From positions 1-39,118 of the forward strand of contig CAMQUX010000001.1 of NCBI GenBank assembly GCA_947037905.1: a stretch of DNA of 39,118 nucleotides, written 5' to 3'. The notes beneath the pieces are model-generated. The model saw only the letters and a program-made list of their open reading frames with translations. It was not told where the DNA came from and searched no databases. A program made the translations under genes and the position numbers. This document shows positions 16,975 through 24,880 of this stretch, piece after piece; the first letter of the stretch is position 1; every line of letters begins with the position of its first letter. Source of the stretch: an uncultured Desulfovibrionaceae bacterium. GTDB taxonomy: Bacteria > Desulfobacterota > Desulfovibrionia > Desulfovibrionales > Desulfovibrionaceae.

Positions 16975-17817
16975 ATGGCAAAAGGGAAAGAATATTTAAC
17001 TCATAAAGATTTATCTGATTTAGTGGGTATATCAGAAACTTCTATAAAAAGTTATCGCAAGAAATTTTCTAGCTTTATTCCAGTATTATCAAATGGTAAA
17101 CCGCTACGTTTCCCTCTTGAAGCAGGGGATATTTGCTGTCAGATACGTTCTTTTTTCCTATCAGGTTTTTCTGTTTTAGAAATAGAGGAAAAACTAAAAG
17201 AATTATATCCTGAACGTGCGCAAATTTTTGAGCAAAAGAAAAAAGAAGTGAAAGTGAGTACTCAAAATAATGATGCAGTGCTCGAGAATATAGCTAAGCA
17301 AGTATCGCAAATAACAGTACAATTTGGGATTTTTCGCTCGAATATTGAGCATAGAATTGCAGGACTTGCAAAAGATTTACAAAGTTTACAAATACAACAA
17401 AGTACCGAGAAAGTAGCTACCGCAGAGATAAGAAAAGAAAATCCTTTAGAGGGATATAGAGCAACAGATGAAAATAATATTGTAAGTGCCGCACAGATAT
17501 ATTTAGATTTACCTGTTGCCTGTCGAGATTTAAAAGGTGAATATATTTCTTTTACAAAACCAACAAGTTTTGGCGATTTTGTAGAAATATTACGCAGAAA
17601 TTTTCCTGACAGTGTGCGTTGGGAAAAAAGAGAAAATACGAATATCCCAGTGTATATCTTTTTTGAGCGAGAAAGAGAATACCGATTGTTTTTTAAAGAT
17701 GTAAAAGGTGAAAAAAATAATATTGTAATACTGCATAATGTAGCGGTAAATACAGAACTTTTTTCATCGGAAGAAGTACTTAATTTCTTTCTTAGAATAC
17801 AAAAAATAAGCATCTAG
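16975..17817 (+). CDS. MerR-like helix-turn-helix regulator next to glnA
   Basis: Probable DNA-binding regulator of 280 residues. Residues about 5-70 form a winged-helix segment of MerR type (YLTHKDLSDLVGISETSIKSYRKKF, then LEIEEKLKELYPE). A helical coiled-coil stretch follows (about 90-145), then a C-terminal domain (about 160-280) that I do not recognise and that lacks Cys-based metal sites. AAGGGG precedes the ATG. It is 24 bp upstream of glnA on the same strand. In Bacillus, glnA is preceded by glnR, also a MerR-type regulator, so control of glutamine synthesis is a reasonable guess, but nothing beyond context shows it. Confidence 0.8.
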   Translation: MAKGKEYLTHKDLSDLVGISETSIKSYRKKFSSFIPVLSNGKPLRFPLEAGDICCQIRSFFLSGFSVLEIEEKLKELYPERAQIFEQKKKEVKVSTQNNDAVLENIAKQVSQITVQFGIFRSNIEHRIAGLAKDLQSLQIQQSTEKVATAEIRKENPLEGYRATDENNIVSAAQIYLDLPVACRDLKGEYISFTKPTSFGDFVEILRRNFPDSVRWEKRENTNIPVYIFFEREREYRLFFKDVKGEKNNIVILHNVAVNTELFSSEEVLNFFLRIQKISI

Positions 17818-17841
17818 TACTGTAAATTTAGGAAGTAATAA

Positions 17842-19161
17842 GTGATAAATTCAGTATTTAGCTGTAAACATGCCGATGATGTTCTTCGTGCGGTAAAAGA
17901 TCATGAAATAGCCTTCATTCAGTTATGGTTTGTAGATATTCTCGGTTCTTTAAAGAGTTTTCAAATAACTCCTGTAGAGCTTGAAAGAGTGCTTGAGCAG
18001 GGTATTGGTTTTGATGCATCTTCAATAGATGGATTTGCACGAATAGATGATGCAGATATGCTTGCAATTCCAGATGTTTCAACCTTTCAGGTATGTGCTT
18101 GGCGTCCGAGTGAGCGCCCAGTGGCTCGCATGTTTTGTACTATTGAGCAAATGGATGGAAGTGGGTATACAGCCGATTCTCGAGGAATACTACAAAAAAC
18201 GCTATCTAAGATAGCAGAAAAAGGCTTAAGTTTTATGGTAGCACCAGAACTTGAGTTTTTTCTTTTTCAAGACGATAAAGATGCGGTTCCACTTGATATG
18301 GGTGGATATTTTGATGTAGCTCCAAGAGATATGGGTAATAATGTTCGCCGTGATATAATATTTTCGCTAGAGCGCATGGGAATAGGAGTTGAATATAGTC
18401 ATCACGAAGCAGCTCCCTCACAGCATGAGATAGACCTACACTGTGCAGAAGCACTTGTTATGGCTGATGCCCTTATGACAAGTCGTGTAATCATAAAAGA
18501 AGCCGCAAGATGCGCTAACTGTTACGCAAGTTTTATGCCTAAGCCGCTTTTTGGTGAAAAAGGTTCAAGTTTGCATCTTCATCAGTCTCTCTTTAAAAAT
18601 GGTAAAAATTTATTTTATGATGCAAATGATGAATATAAACTCAGCGCTGATGGTAAAAAATATATAGCAGGTATTATTCATTATAGTCCTGAATATATGT
18701 GTATAACAAATCAGTGGATAAATTCATATAAACGTTTAGTTTCAGGTTTTGATGTACCCTTACAAGCAACTTGGGCAAAAAAAGATCCTTCAGCACTTGT
18801 GCGAGTACCTTCTCGCTTATCTAAAAAAGATCCGCAAACATTTATTGAGTTTCGAGCAGGGGACCCAGCGCTCAATCCATATTTAAGTTTTGCAATACTT
18901 CTTAGTGCTGGCTTAAAAGGAATAGAAGAAAATATGTCTTTGCCAGAGGCGCTAGAAAAAGCATCTAATAGAGACTCGTATACTTTTTTACCCGATAATT
19001 TATCAGAGGCAGTATCACTTTTTTCAGAAAGTGAGTTTATGAAAGAGGTTTTTGGCAAAGATTTACATGAGAAAATTTGTAAAAATAAAAGACAAGAATG
19101 GGACGAATATAGACGGCATATTACAAGCTTTGAACTTCGTCGCTACTTGCCAATATTATAA
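17842..19161 (+). CDS. glnA: Glutamine synthetase, type I-alpha
   Basis: ATP-dependent amidation of glutamate by ammonia. The 439 residues hold FDASSIDGFARI, the metal-site segments PELEFFLF, HHEAAPSQHEIDL and GSSLHLHQSL, and FRAGDPALNPYL. The length and the absence of the NLYDLP adenylylation motif (the region reads SYTFLPDNLSEA) place it in the alpha subtype, which is not adenylylated and is controlled by feedback inhibition and a regulator. The Arg following the SSIDGF motif corresponds to the feedback-sensing Arg62 of Bacillus. A GTG start is used, with AGGAAG six bases upstream. Confidence 0.95.
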   Translation: MINSVFSCKHADDVLRAVKDHEIAFIQLWFVDILGSLKSFQITPVELERVLEQGIGFDASSIDGFARIDDADMLAIPDVSTFQVCAWRPSERPVARMFCTIEQMDGSGYTADSRGILQKTLSKIAEKGLSFMVAPELEFFLFQDDKDAVPLDMGGYFDVAPRDMGNNVRRDIIFSLERMGIGVEYSHHEAAPSQHEIDLHCAEALVMADALMTSRVIIKEAARCANCYASFMPKPLFGEKGSSLHLHQSLFKNGKNLFYDANDEYKLSADGKKYIAGIIHYSPEYMCITNQWINSYKRLVSGFDVPLQATWAKKDPSALVRVPSRLSKKDPQTFIEFRAGDPALNPYLSFAILLSAGLKGIEENMSLPEALEKASNRDSYTFLPDNLSEAVSLFSESEFMKEVFGKDLHEKICKNKRQEWDEYRRHITSFELRRYLPIL

Positions 19162-19210
19162 AATAGCGCATAAAATATTTTAGAGGGATATCATCTAAGT
19201 ATTTTTTTTC

Positions 19211-19238
19211 TTGACAAGAATAAATTTTTACGTAATTT
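19211..19238 (+). promoter_or_regulatory. Sigma-70 promoter of the trpB leader
   Basis: A perfect -35 TTGACA (19211-19216), a 16-bp spacer and a -10 TAATTT (19233-19238). Transcription should start near 19245, about 23 nt before the leader-peptide ATG at 19268. Confidence 0.65.
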
Positions 19239-19267
19239 TAAAGTCTATGAAAAGAACAATAAACTAT

Positions 19268-19306
19268 ATGAACACACAAGCTATATGCTTTTGGTGGCTC
19301 TTGTAA
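19268..19306 (+). CDS. trpL: Tryptophan leader peptide
   Basis: Twelve codons reading MNTQAICFWWLL, with two adjacent Trp codons (19292-19297) directly before the stop. An in-frame ATG at 19247 would give 19 residues but lies almost on the predicted transcription start. The Trp codons fall at the base of a hairpin (GGCTCTT…AAGAGCC, 19296-19313), which a stalled ribosome would block. A strong terminator follows, then trpB. This is the textbook order of a Trp attenuator. Confidence 0.8.
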   Translation: MNTQAICFWWLL

Positions 19307-19353
19307 AAGAGCCCTGTTATGTCTATTGTTTTTTAAATAAATAAAACAATACA

Positions 19354-19394
19354 AATAAACTGCGGCAGTATTCTGTAGCAGTTTATTTTTTTTT
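19354..19394 (+). terminator. Attenuator terminator before trpB
   Basis: AATAAACTGC (19354-19363) pairs perfectly with GCAGTTTATT (19378-19387), with an inner CAG/CTG stem, and a run of T to 19394. Just upstream, TATTGTTTT (19324-19332) can pair with AAAACAATA (19343-19351). I could not define an exact antiterminator that takes up the left arm of the terminator. Confidence 0.85.
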
Positions 19395-19434
19395 GCTGTT
19401 CTGAGTATTGCTTACAAAAAAGGAGCGACTGGAA

Positions 19435-20637
19435 ATGGAAAAAAATACAGTAGGTTTTTTCGGCAAACATGGCGGACAATTTGTATCAGATGAATTAAAA
19501 AAAGTACTCAACGAATTATTCTCAGCATACGAAGAGGCAAAAAAAGATCCTCAATTTGCAAAAGATTACCAATACTACACGCAAAAATACAGCGGGCGTC
19601 CAACGCCAATTTATTACTGCGAGAATCTATCAAATCACCTAAACGGCGCAAAAATATATCTTAAACGTGAAGACTTAAACCATCTAGGCGCGCATAAAAT
19701 TAATAATACCATCGGGCAAATGCTTCTAGCTAAACGCATGGGAAAAAAACGAGTAATAGCAGAAACAGGAGCAGGGCAGCACGGCGTAGCAACAGCTGCA
19801 ACAGCTGCAATGCTTGGAATGGAATGTATAATTATAATGGGTGAGGTAGATATTAAACGTCAGGAACTCAATGTATTCCGCATGGAAATGATGGGCGCAA
19901 AAGTAGTACCTGCAAAATCTGGTCAAAGAACATTAAAAGAGGCAGTAGACGAAGCCTTAGCCTTATGGGTGCAAGAAGCAGATGATACTTTTTATGTATT
20001 AGGAAGCGCATTAGGTCCACATCCATACCCACAAATAGTTCGAGATTTTCAATCAATAATCGGAACAGAAGCAAGAGCACAGATGCAAAAAGAATACGCA
20101 AAACTTCCAAACCATGTTATAGCATGTGTTGGTGGTGGCTCTAATGCAATAGGAATATTTTCAGGATTTATAGAAGATAAAGAGGTTAATTTGATAGGTG
20201 TTGAGCCAGCTGGAAGAGGTTTAACTCTTGGAGATCATGCCGCAAGCCTCAGCTTTGGTAAAGAGTCCATCTTGCATGGTTTTGCCTCTTATGTGCTTTT
20301 AGATGAGCAAGGAGAGGTCGCTCCAGTATATTCAATTTCTGCAGGACTAGATTATCCAAGTGTTGGTCCTGAGCATAGTTATTTAAAAGATATAGGTCGT
20401 GCTCAGTACGAAACAGCGAGCGATGTTGAATCTTTAGATGCATTTTTTCTTTTAAGTGAAAAAGAAGGAATTATTCCAGCACTGGAATCTGCTCATGCTC
20501 TCGCATATGCTGTAAAACTTGCACCGACATTATCAAAAGATGAGAGCATATTGATTAATTTATCAGGCAGAGGAGATAAAGATATAGCTCAAATTAAAGA
20601 GATGCTCGAAAACGGTGAATATATAAGAAAAGAATAA
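19435..20637 (+). CDS. trpB: Tryptophan synthase beta chain
   Basis: Pyridoxal-phosphate enzyme that joins indole and serine to make tryptophan. The 400 residues carry GRPTPIYYC, KREDLNHLGAHKINN (PLP Lys88), ETGAGQHGVATA with the catalytic Glu, the phosphate loop GGGSNAIG, SAGLDYPSVGPEH and NLSGRGDKD. These mark the classical TrpB1 class rather than TrpB2. I chose the ATG at 19435 because AAGGAG lies 8-9 bases before it. No trpA or other trp gene lies nearby. Expression should depend on Trp supply through the leader upstream. Confidence 0.96.
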   Translation: MEKNTVGFFGKHGGQFVSDELKKVLNELFSAYEEAKKDPQFAKDYQYYTQKYSGRPTPIYYCENLSNHLNGAKIYLKREDLNHLGAHKINNTIGQMLLAKRMGKKRVIAETGAGQHGVATAATAAMLGMECIIIMGEVDIKRQELNVFRMEMMGAKVVPAKSGQRTLKEAVDEALALWVQEADDTFYVLGSALGPHPYPQIVRDFQSIIGTEARAQMQKEYAKLPNHVIACVGGGSNAIGIFSGFIEDKEVNLIGVEPAGRGLTLGDHAASLSFGKESILHGFASYVLLDEQGEVAPVYSISAGLDYPSVGPEHSYLKDIGRAQYETASDVESLDAFFLLSEKEGIIPALESAHALAYAVKLAPTLSKDESILINLSGRGDKDIAQIKEMLENGEYIRKE

Positions 20638-20968
20638 AGAACATGAGAACATTGAGATATTAAAGGACTCTTACAATATCAGTATGTGATGAAAGAGCAA
20701 AATATGCGAAATATCAGAAGACAATAGAAGAAAGAGAAAAAAGAAAATAAAAAACTGGAATATGAGATTTTAAAAGTCCTAAAATTGAAAATCGTAAAAA
20801 ATAAACAGAAAGATAGCGAAAGTTAAAAAGTTGAAAAAGAAAAATCTTAATAACTGAGGATTTAAAAGAAACCCTATAATATACTAAAGAACAGCTAAAC
20901 AATTCTTTAGTATATTATAGGCACAAATTTTGAATAATAAACAGCAGTGGGTATTTTATACCGAGAAA
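20638..20968. other. Convergent spacer with strong palindrome
   Basis: Apart from the inverted repeat listed separately, the plus strand here is strikingly rich in A and G (about 20690-20860). No gene seen. Confidence 0.5.
20873..20921. terminator. 19-bp perfect inverted repeat between trpB and uspA
   Basis: CCTATAATATACTAAAGAA (20873-20891) is exactly complementary to 20903-20921, with an 11-nt loop. It lies between two convergent genes, fitting a shared terminator, but no T tract follows on the plus strand and only a short one on the other. A protein-binding site is the alternative. Confidence 0.55.
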
Positions 20969-21412
20969 TTAATATTCATCTGGGTGAACTGTAAGAACAG
21001 GACAAACCGCACCTCGAACAACTTTCTCAGTGACTGAACCAAAAAGAAGTCTATTAAGCCCTTTTTTTGATTGTGTAGCAATAACAATAAGATCAATAGC
21101 TTCCTTTTCTGCAAAGCCAAGTATTTCTTCTGCTGGGTATCCTATGAGTACAGTACAATCAACATCCCCATTAGGAAAATTTTTCCTAACGAATTTTTTG
21201 AGAGTTTTAGCAGTATCGTCCTCGTCTTCGCCGACAAAGTCACTAATTGCGCCACTTGGGATATGAAAACCAATATGGTTAGTGTCAGATTCAACATAAA
21301 CACAGGAAATTTTTGCCCCACAAGAGTGTGCTAAATCCGTCGCATACTCTACAACAAAAGCATTATCGATACTTAAATCTATAGGGCAGAGAATTTTTTT
21401 AATTTTTGACAT
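20969..21412 (-). CDS. Universal stress protein, UspA family
   Basis: A 147-residue protein of the USP fold: beta strand KKILCPIDLS at the start, the VIATQSKKG segment, and the C-terminal ATP-binding pattern G-x2-G-x9-G(S/T) realised as GLNRLLFGSVTEKVVRGAVCP. These proteins help cells survive stress and often bind ATP. I chose the ATG at 21412, seven bases after AAGGAA; upstream in-frame codons add no family sequence. It is monocistronic and convergent with trpB. Confidence 0.92.
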   Translation of the reverse strand: MSKIKKILCPIDLSIDNAFVVEYATDLAHSCGAKISCVYVESDTNHIGFHIPSGAISDFVGEDEDDTAKTLKKFVRKNFPNGDVDCTVLIGYPAEEILGFAEKEAIDLIVIATQSKKGLNRLLFGSVTEKVVRGAVCPVLTVHPDEY

Positions 21413-21548
21413 AATAATATTCCTTCTTTGTTTAAACTGGAATAAGTAGAGCATACTTCAATTATAAACACAATAGATTATTTTCTATGGACAAAAAATA
21501 TGAAGAAAGTTATATAAAAAGAGAATAAAAAATAAAAAATACAATATT

Positions 21549-21565
21549 TGGAATGCATCTTGCTA
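21549..21565 (+). promoter_or_regulatory. Sigma-54 (RpoN) type promoter
   Basis: TTGGAATGCATCTTGCT has the invariant GG (21550-21551) and GC (21562-21563) with exactly 10 bp between them, and the TTGC of the -12 element. The -24 element is TGGAAT rather than TGGCAC. The gene start lies 33 bp downstream with a strong ribosome-binding site. Confidence 0.55.
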
Positions 21566-21595
21566 TAACTATTCACATACAGAGGAGAGTTTCTT

Positions 21596-22069
21596 ATGAA
21601 AATAACAAACGACGCAATGGAAGGGATTCTTCCTAAAGAAAAAGAGAAAGTACAAACTGCAAGCACAACAGGTGTAAATTTTGACGAAATATTTCATGAT
21701 AAATTAGCAGATATTCCTGCACATGAAAAAACTGGTCAAGTTTCAGCTAACCCACTTGCAGAGCTGTCTCAATTTGGTTTGGTAGAATCTGCAGATGCAG
21801 CAGCTGCTGTGGCAAAAATAGATACAGAGGAAGAAGCCGTGTCAGGAGTAGAAAACTTGTTAGCATCTTTTGATGCATATGCAAAACAACTGGAAGGTAA
21901 CGATTTAAAAGGCGCTTGGAAAACTCTTGAAGGGGTAAGTACAGACGCTGGTGCCTTACAAAACTGGGAAGGAATGAAAAAACTCCCAGCTTTAGAAGAA
22001 ATCATTAACGAAATAAACACTCTAAGTGCAACAGAACGCGTACGTTTTAATCGTGGAGATTATTTTTAA
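21596..22069 (+). CDS. Unknown acidic protein behind a sigma-54 promoter
   Basis: A soluble protein of 157 residues with no signal peptide. The N-terminal 50 residues look disordered (MKITNDAMEGILPKEKEK); the middle is Ala-rich and helical (residues about 55-110), and the end is LSATERVRFNRGDYF. AGAGGAGAG before the ATG is a strong ribosome-binding site. Sigma-54 control in this bacterial group is common for flagellar and nitrogen genes, so one of those is possible, but I do not recognise the family and no neighbour supports a role. It is a single-gene unit ended by a terminator. Confidence 0.8.
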   Translation: MKITNDAMEGILPKEKEKVQTASTTGVNFDEIFHDKLADIPAHEKTGQVSANPLAELSQFGLVESADAAAAVAKIDTEEEAVSGVENLLASFDAYAKQLEGNDLKGAWKTLEGVSTDAGALQNWEGMKKLPALEEIINEINTLSATERVRFNRGDYF

Positions 22070-22177
22070 TTAGATAGAACAGTTTCCTCCAAAAATAATG
22101 TTCTATTTATTTTCCCTTAGAAATATTCTTTTAAGTAAGTGTGGTAGCTTATATTTTTAATTCTGTTGTGAAAAATG

Positions 22178-22214
22178 CCCTTACATTCTAAAAAAATGTA
22201 GGGGTTCTTTTTTT
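22178..22214 (+). terminator. Rho-independent terminator
   Basis: CCCTTACATT (22178-22187) pairs with AATGTAGGGG (22195-22204, one G-U pair), followed by TTCTTTTTTT. It ends the transcript of the unknown gene at 21596-22069. Confidence 0.85.
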
Positions 22215-22468
22215 GTCAAAATAAAAGAGCTAAAGAGAAAACTACTATTTTTATAGCACGTATTAAGTACTAGGAGGAGCATTATAATATATAAATACTC
22301 AAGTATGACGATTTGCACTTGCATAGAAATTTATATCTTTGTATAAATTAAGATTGCTATACATTCTCTATGAAAATATTTACACAATACCCGTGCAGGG
22401 AACAATTATTTGCATACTGGCTTATAGCGTAATCATATCTATTCTAAATGCTTATGAAGGTAAAAACC
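22215..22468. other. Spacer before serB
   Basis: Contains an AGGAGG (22272-22277) not followed by a usable ATG at normal spacing, and a TATAAT at 22283-22288 that could be a -10 box for serB. No convincing gene. Confidence 0.35.
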
Positions 22469-23776
22469 ATGAAAAATTGTTTGCAAATGGATTTATTTGG
22501 GAAAAATTTTATACTTTGCGAAAAAGCACTGGCATTTTTATTAGAAGATACTTTTTTACCAATTTTAACGGTTAAACGGAAAACTATCTCACAAAAAGCA
22601 TCTCTTGAAGTAATTTTTCAACTAGCAGAAAGTATTCCTTTTGCGATATTTTTAAGCGCTTTAGAAAAAAAACTAGCAGATAAAAAAGAACAGATGTTCA
22701 AAGAATTTGACGTGAGCGTTTCTTTTACAGAAAATAAACAAGATAGTTATGAAAATGATTTTGTTTTGACAGTTTTTAGTCAAAAAAAAGAAATCCTAGC
22801 ATTTTATAATCTTGTTCTTTTTTTGCAAGAGCAAAATCTTCAAGTAGAAAAAATAGATATTTTCTCTGCAGATAATTATTTTTCGCCCAAAAAATTAAAT
22901 ATATCTGCAAAACTTGAAAGTACTCAGTCCAAAGAGTATGAAACTAATACAGCAAATTATACAAGTGAAAATATACAAAATCTTTTTTTGCAAGAAGATA
23001 TATCCTGCCAGCAATATTTTCTTTCTGGTGAATTAGCAGATTTAGACTATTTTTTAATGCTCCTTAAAATGCACGAAAAATCTTGGCAGCTAGAATTAGA
23101 TATAATGCCAACCTCGTTATATAAAACACCAAAGAGTCTTTTTTGTTTTGACATGGACTCAACACTTATTAAAGCAGAGGTTATCGATGAGTTAGCAAAA
23201 GCGTATAATAAAGGTGATGAAGTTTCAAAAATAACAGCAAGGGCAATGGCTGGTGAGCTTGATTTTAATAAGAGTTTTACACACAGGCTATCACTTTTAG
23301 CAGGTTTAGAAGAGAGTGTTTTAGTAGATATAGCAGAAAATTTAGAGCTTATGGACGGCGCAGAGATACTTTTTAAAAATTTGCACGCACTTGGGCATAA
23401 AACAGCAATTTTATCTGGTGGCTTTGATTATTTTGCAGAGTATATACAAAAGAAATTAAATATTGATTATGTTTTTTCAAATAAACTTGCAATCGAGAAC
23501 GGTAAATTGACAGGAAAAGTTGCAGGTGAAATAATAAATGCTGAGGCAAAAGCACGAATACTACAAGAACTTGCAAAAAAGGAAGGGCTTTCTTTAGAGC
23601 AAGTAGTTGCAGTGGGTGATGGAGCAAATGATTTACCAATGTTATCTCTCGCAGGTATTGGCATAGCATTTCATGCTAAAGAAAAAGTCAAAAAAGCAGC
23701 AAAACATAGTTTTAATATAGTTGGTTTAGATGCTATTTTATATTTGCTCGGCGAAAGAGTGATAGATAAAGAATAA
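22469..23776 (+). CDS. serB: Phosphoserine phosphatase with N-terminal ACT-like region
   Basis: Last step of serine synthesis: phosphoserine to serine. The HAD catalytic domain (about residues 220-435) carries motif I CFDMDSTLIKAE with the nucleophile Asp, motif II ILSGGFDYF and motif III VVAVGDGANDLPML. The N-terminal about 200 residues are divergent but of the size and alternation of two ACT-type domains, as in long SerB proteins. The ATG at 22469 has GAAGG eight bases upstream; two upstream in-frame ATGs lack such a site. At 435 residues it is at the long end of the family. Confidence 0.93.
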   Translation: MKNCLQMDLFGKNFILCEKALAFLLEDTFLPILTVKRKTISQKASLEVIFQLAESIPFAIFLSALEKKLADKKEQMFKEFDVSVSFTENKQDSYENDFVLTVFSQKKEILAFYNLVLFLQEQNLQVEKIDIFSADNYFSPKKLNISAKLESTQSKEYETNTANYTSENIQNLFLQEDISCQQYFLSGELADLDYFLMLLKMHEKSWQLELDIMPTSLYKTPKSLFCFDMDSTLIKAEVIDELAKAYNKGDEVSKITARAMAGELDFNKSFTHRLSLLAGLEESVLVDIAENLELMDGAEILFKNLHALGHKTAILSGGFDYFAEYIQKKLNIDYVFSNKLAIENGKLTGKVAGEIINAEAKARILQELAKKEGLSLEQVVAVGDGANDLPMLSLAGIGIAFHAKEKVKKAAKHSFNIVGLDAILYLLGERVIDKE

Positions 23777-24044
23777 TGATAAATATTTAGTATTATTTAT
23801 GTAAATAGTTCACATTATCTGTACAATAACAGAATATCTGTAATCGTCGCTAAGCTAGCAAGATAAAAATATAAAATGATACTAAGCAATATAAAAGAAA
23901 TTGTGTGGCTGAAGCACTGAAATAATAAAATACTGAGATAATAAAATAGTAAAATACAAAAATATTAAAATTTTTAAATCCAGAAACCCTGAAATATTAA
24001 ATATTAGATATTTAAACTCTAAAATACGAATAAAATGAGTCCTT

Positions 24045-24599
24045 ATGGAAAAAATTCTTTTGCATGTTTGTTGTGGTCCTTGCGCCATAGCCTGTGTAGA
24101 ATCCTTGTTAGCACAAAATTACACGGTTACAGGTATTTTTTATAATCCAAATATCCATCCATTATCTGAGTATTTAAAACGAAGAGACGGTGCGGTGGAA
24201 GTTTTTAAGCGGTTTAACTGCGAGCTTCAAATAGAAGATATGGCGTATAAACCACAAGATTTTTTTCATAGAGTGCATAATAAGGAGCAAGACCGGTGTG
24301 CTTGTTGTTATGATATGCGTTTTGAGTATCTTGCAGAAAAAGCAAAAGAGCAGGAATATAAGATTTTTACAAGCACTCTTTTTTATAGCAAATATCAAAA
24401 TCATGAGCTGATGAATATTTCTGCGCATGGGCATGCCAAATCACAAGGTATTCGATTTTTAGAGCATGATTTTCGTCCTCTTTGGGAGCACGGTATAGCA
24501 CTCTCGAAAGAATGGGAAATATACAGGCAAAATTATTGTGGCTGTTTGTACAGTGAATTTGAACGCCATGCTAAAAAATTAAAAAAGATACAAAATTAA
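24045..24599 (+). CDS. queH: Epoxyqueuosine reductase QueH
   Basis: Non-homologous substitute for QueG in the last step of queuosine tRNA modification. The 184-residue protein has the diagnostic Cys pattern: HVCCGPCA at the start, DRCACCYDMRFEYLA in the middle and YCGCLYSE near the end, ligands of a 4Fe-4S cluster and a second metal. STLFYSKYQNHE is the usual central motif (S-T-L-x-x-S-x-x-Q). Other queuosine genes are not nearby. The gene stands alone between spacers of 268 and 281 bp. Confidence 0.94.
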   Translation: MEKILLHVCCGPCAIACVESLLAQNYTVTGIFYNPNIHPLSEYLKRRDGAVEVFKRFNCELQIEDMAYKPQDFFHRVHNKEQDRCACCYDMRFEYLAEKAKEQEYKIFTSTLFYSKYQNHELMNISAHGHAKSQGIRFLEHDFRPLWEHGIALSKEWEIYRQNYCGCLYSEFERHAKKLKKIQN

Positions 24600-24880
24600 A
24601 AAAAAGCCATTTGATTTATAAAAATTAGAAATCTTAAACGAGGCGCTAGCTTAAAAATATGAGCTAAGCTGAAAACCTTGGGCTATAAATTAACTTGAAA
24701 GAGTGTGCCAGAAATTGAATTAAAATATATAATTAAATTAAAAATTTAAAAGCAAACTAAGCAGATATAATAAGATTAAAAATATTTAGACTAATAAGCA
24801 AATTTAAAATCTTGTATCTGAAATCAAATTAAAATGTTTAGAGTACTAATCAAATCAAAAAAACATAATGAGTAAAAATA

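Noticed and set aside
22271..22335. AGGAGG followed by a short frame
   Set aside because: The nearest ATG in frame is about 36 bp away and the peptide is only 13 residues; more likely chance near a promoter.
22339..22575. 78-codon frame upstream of and overlapping serB
   Set aside because: It runs into serB in another frame and has no start signal; the serB frame has clear domain content.
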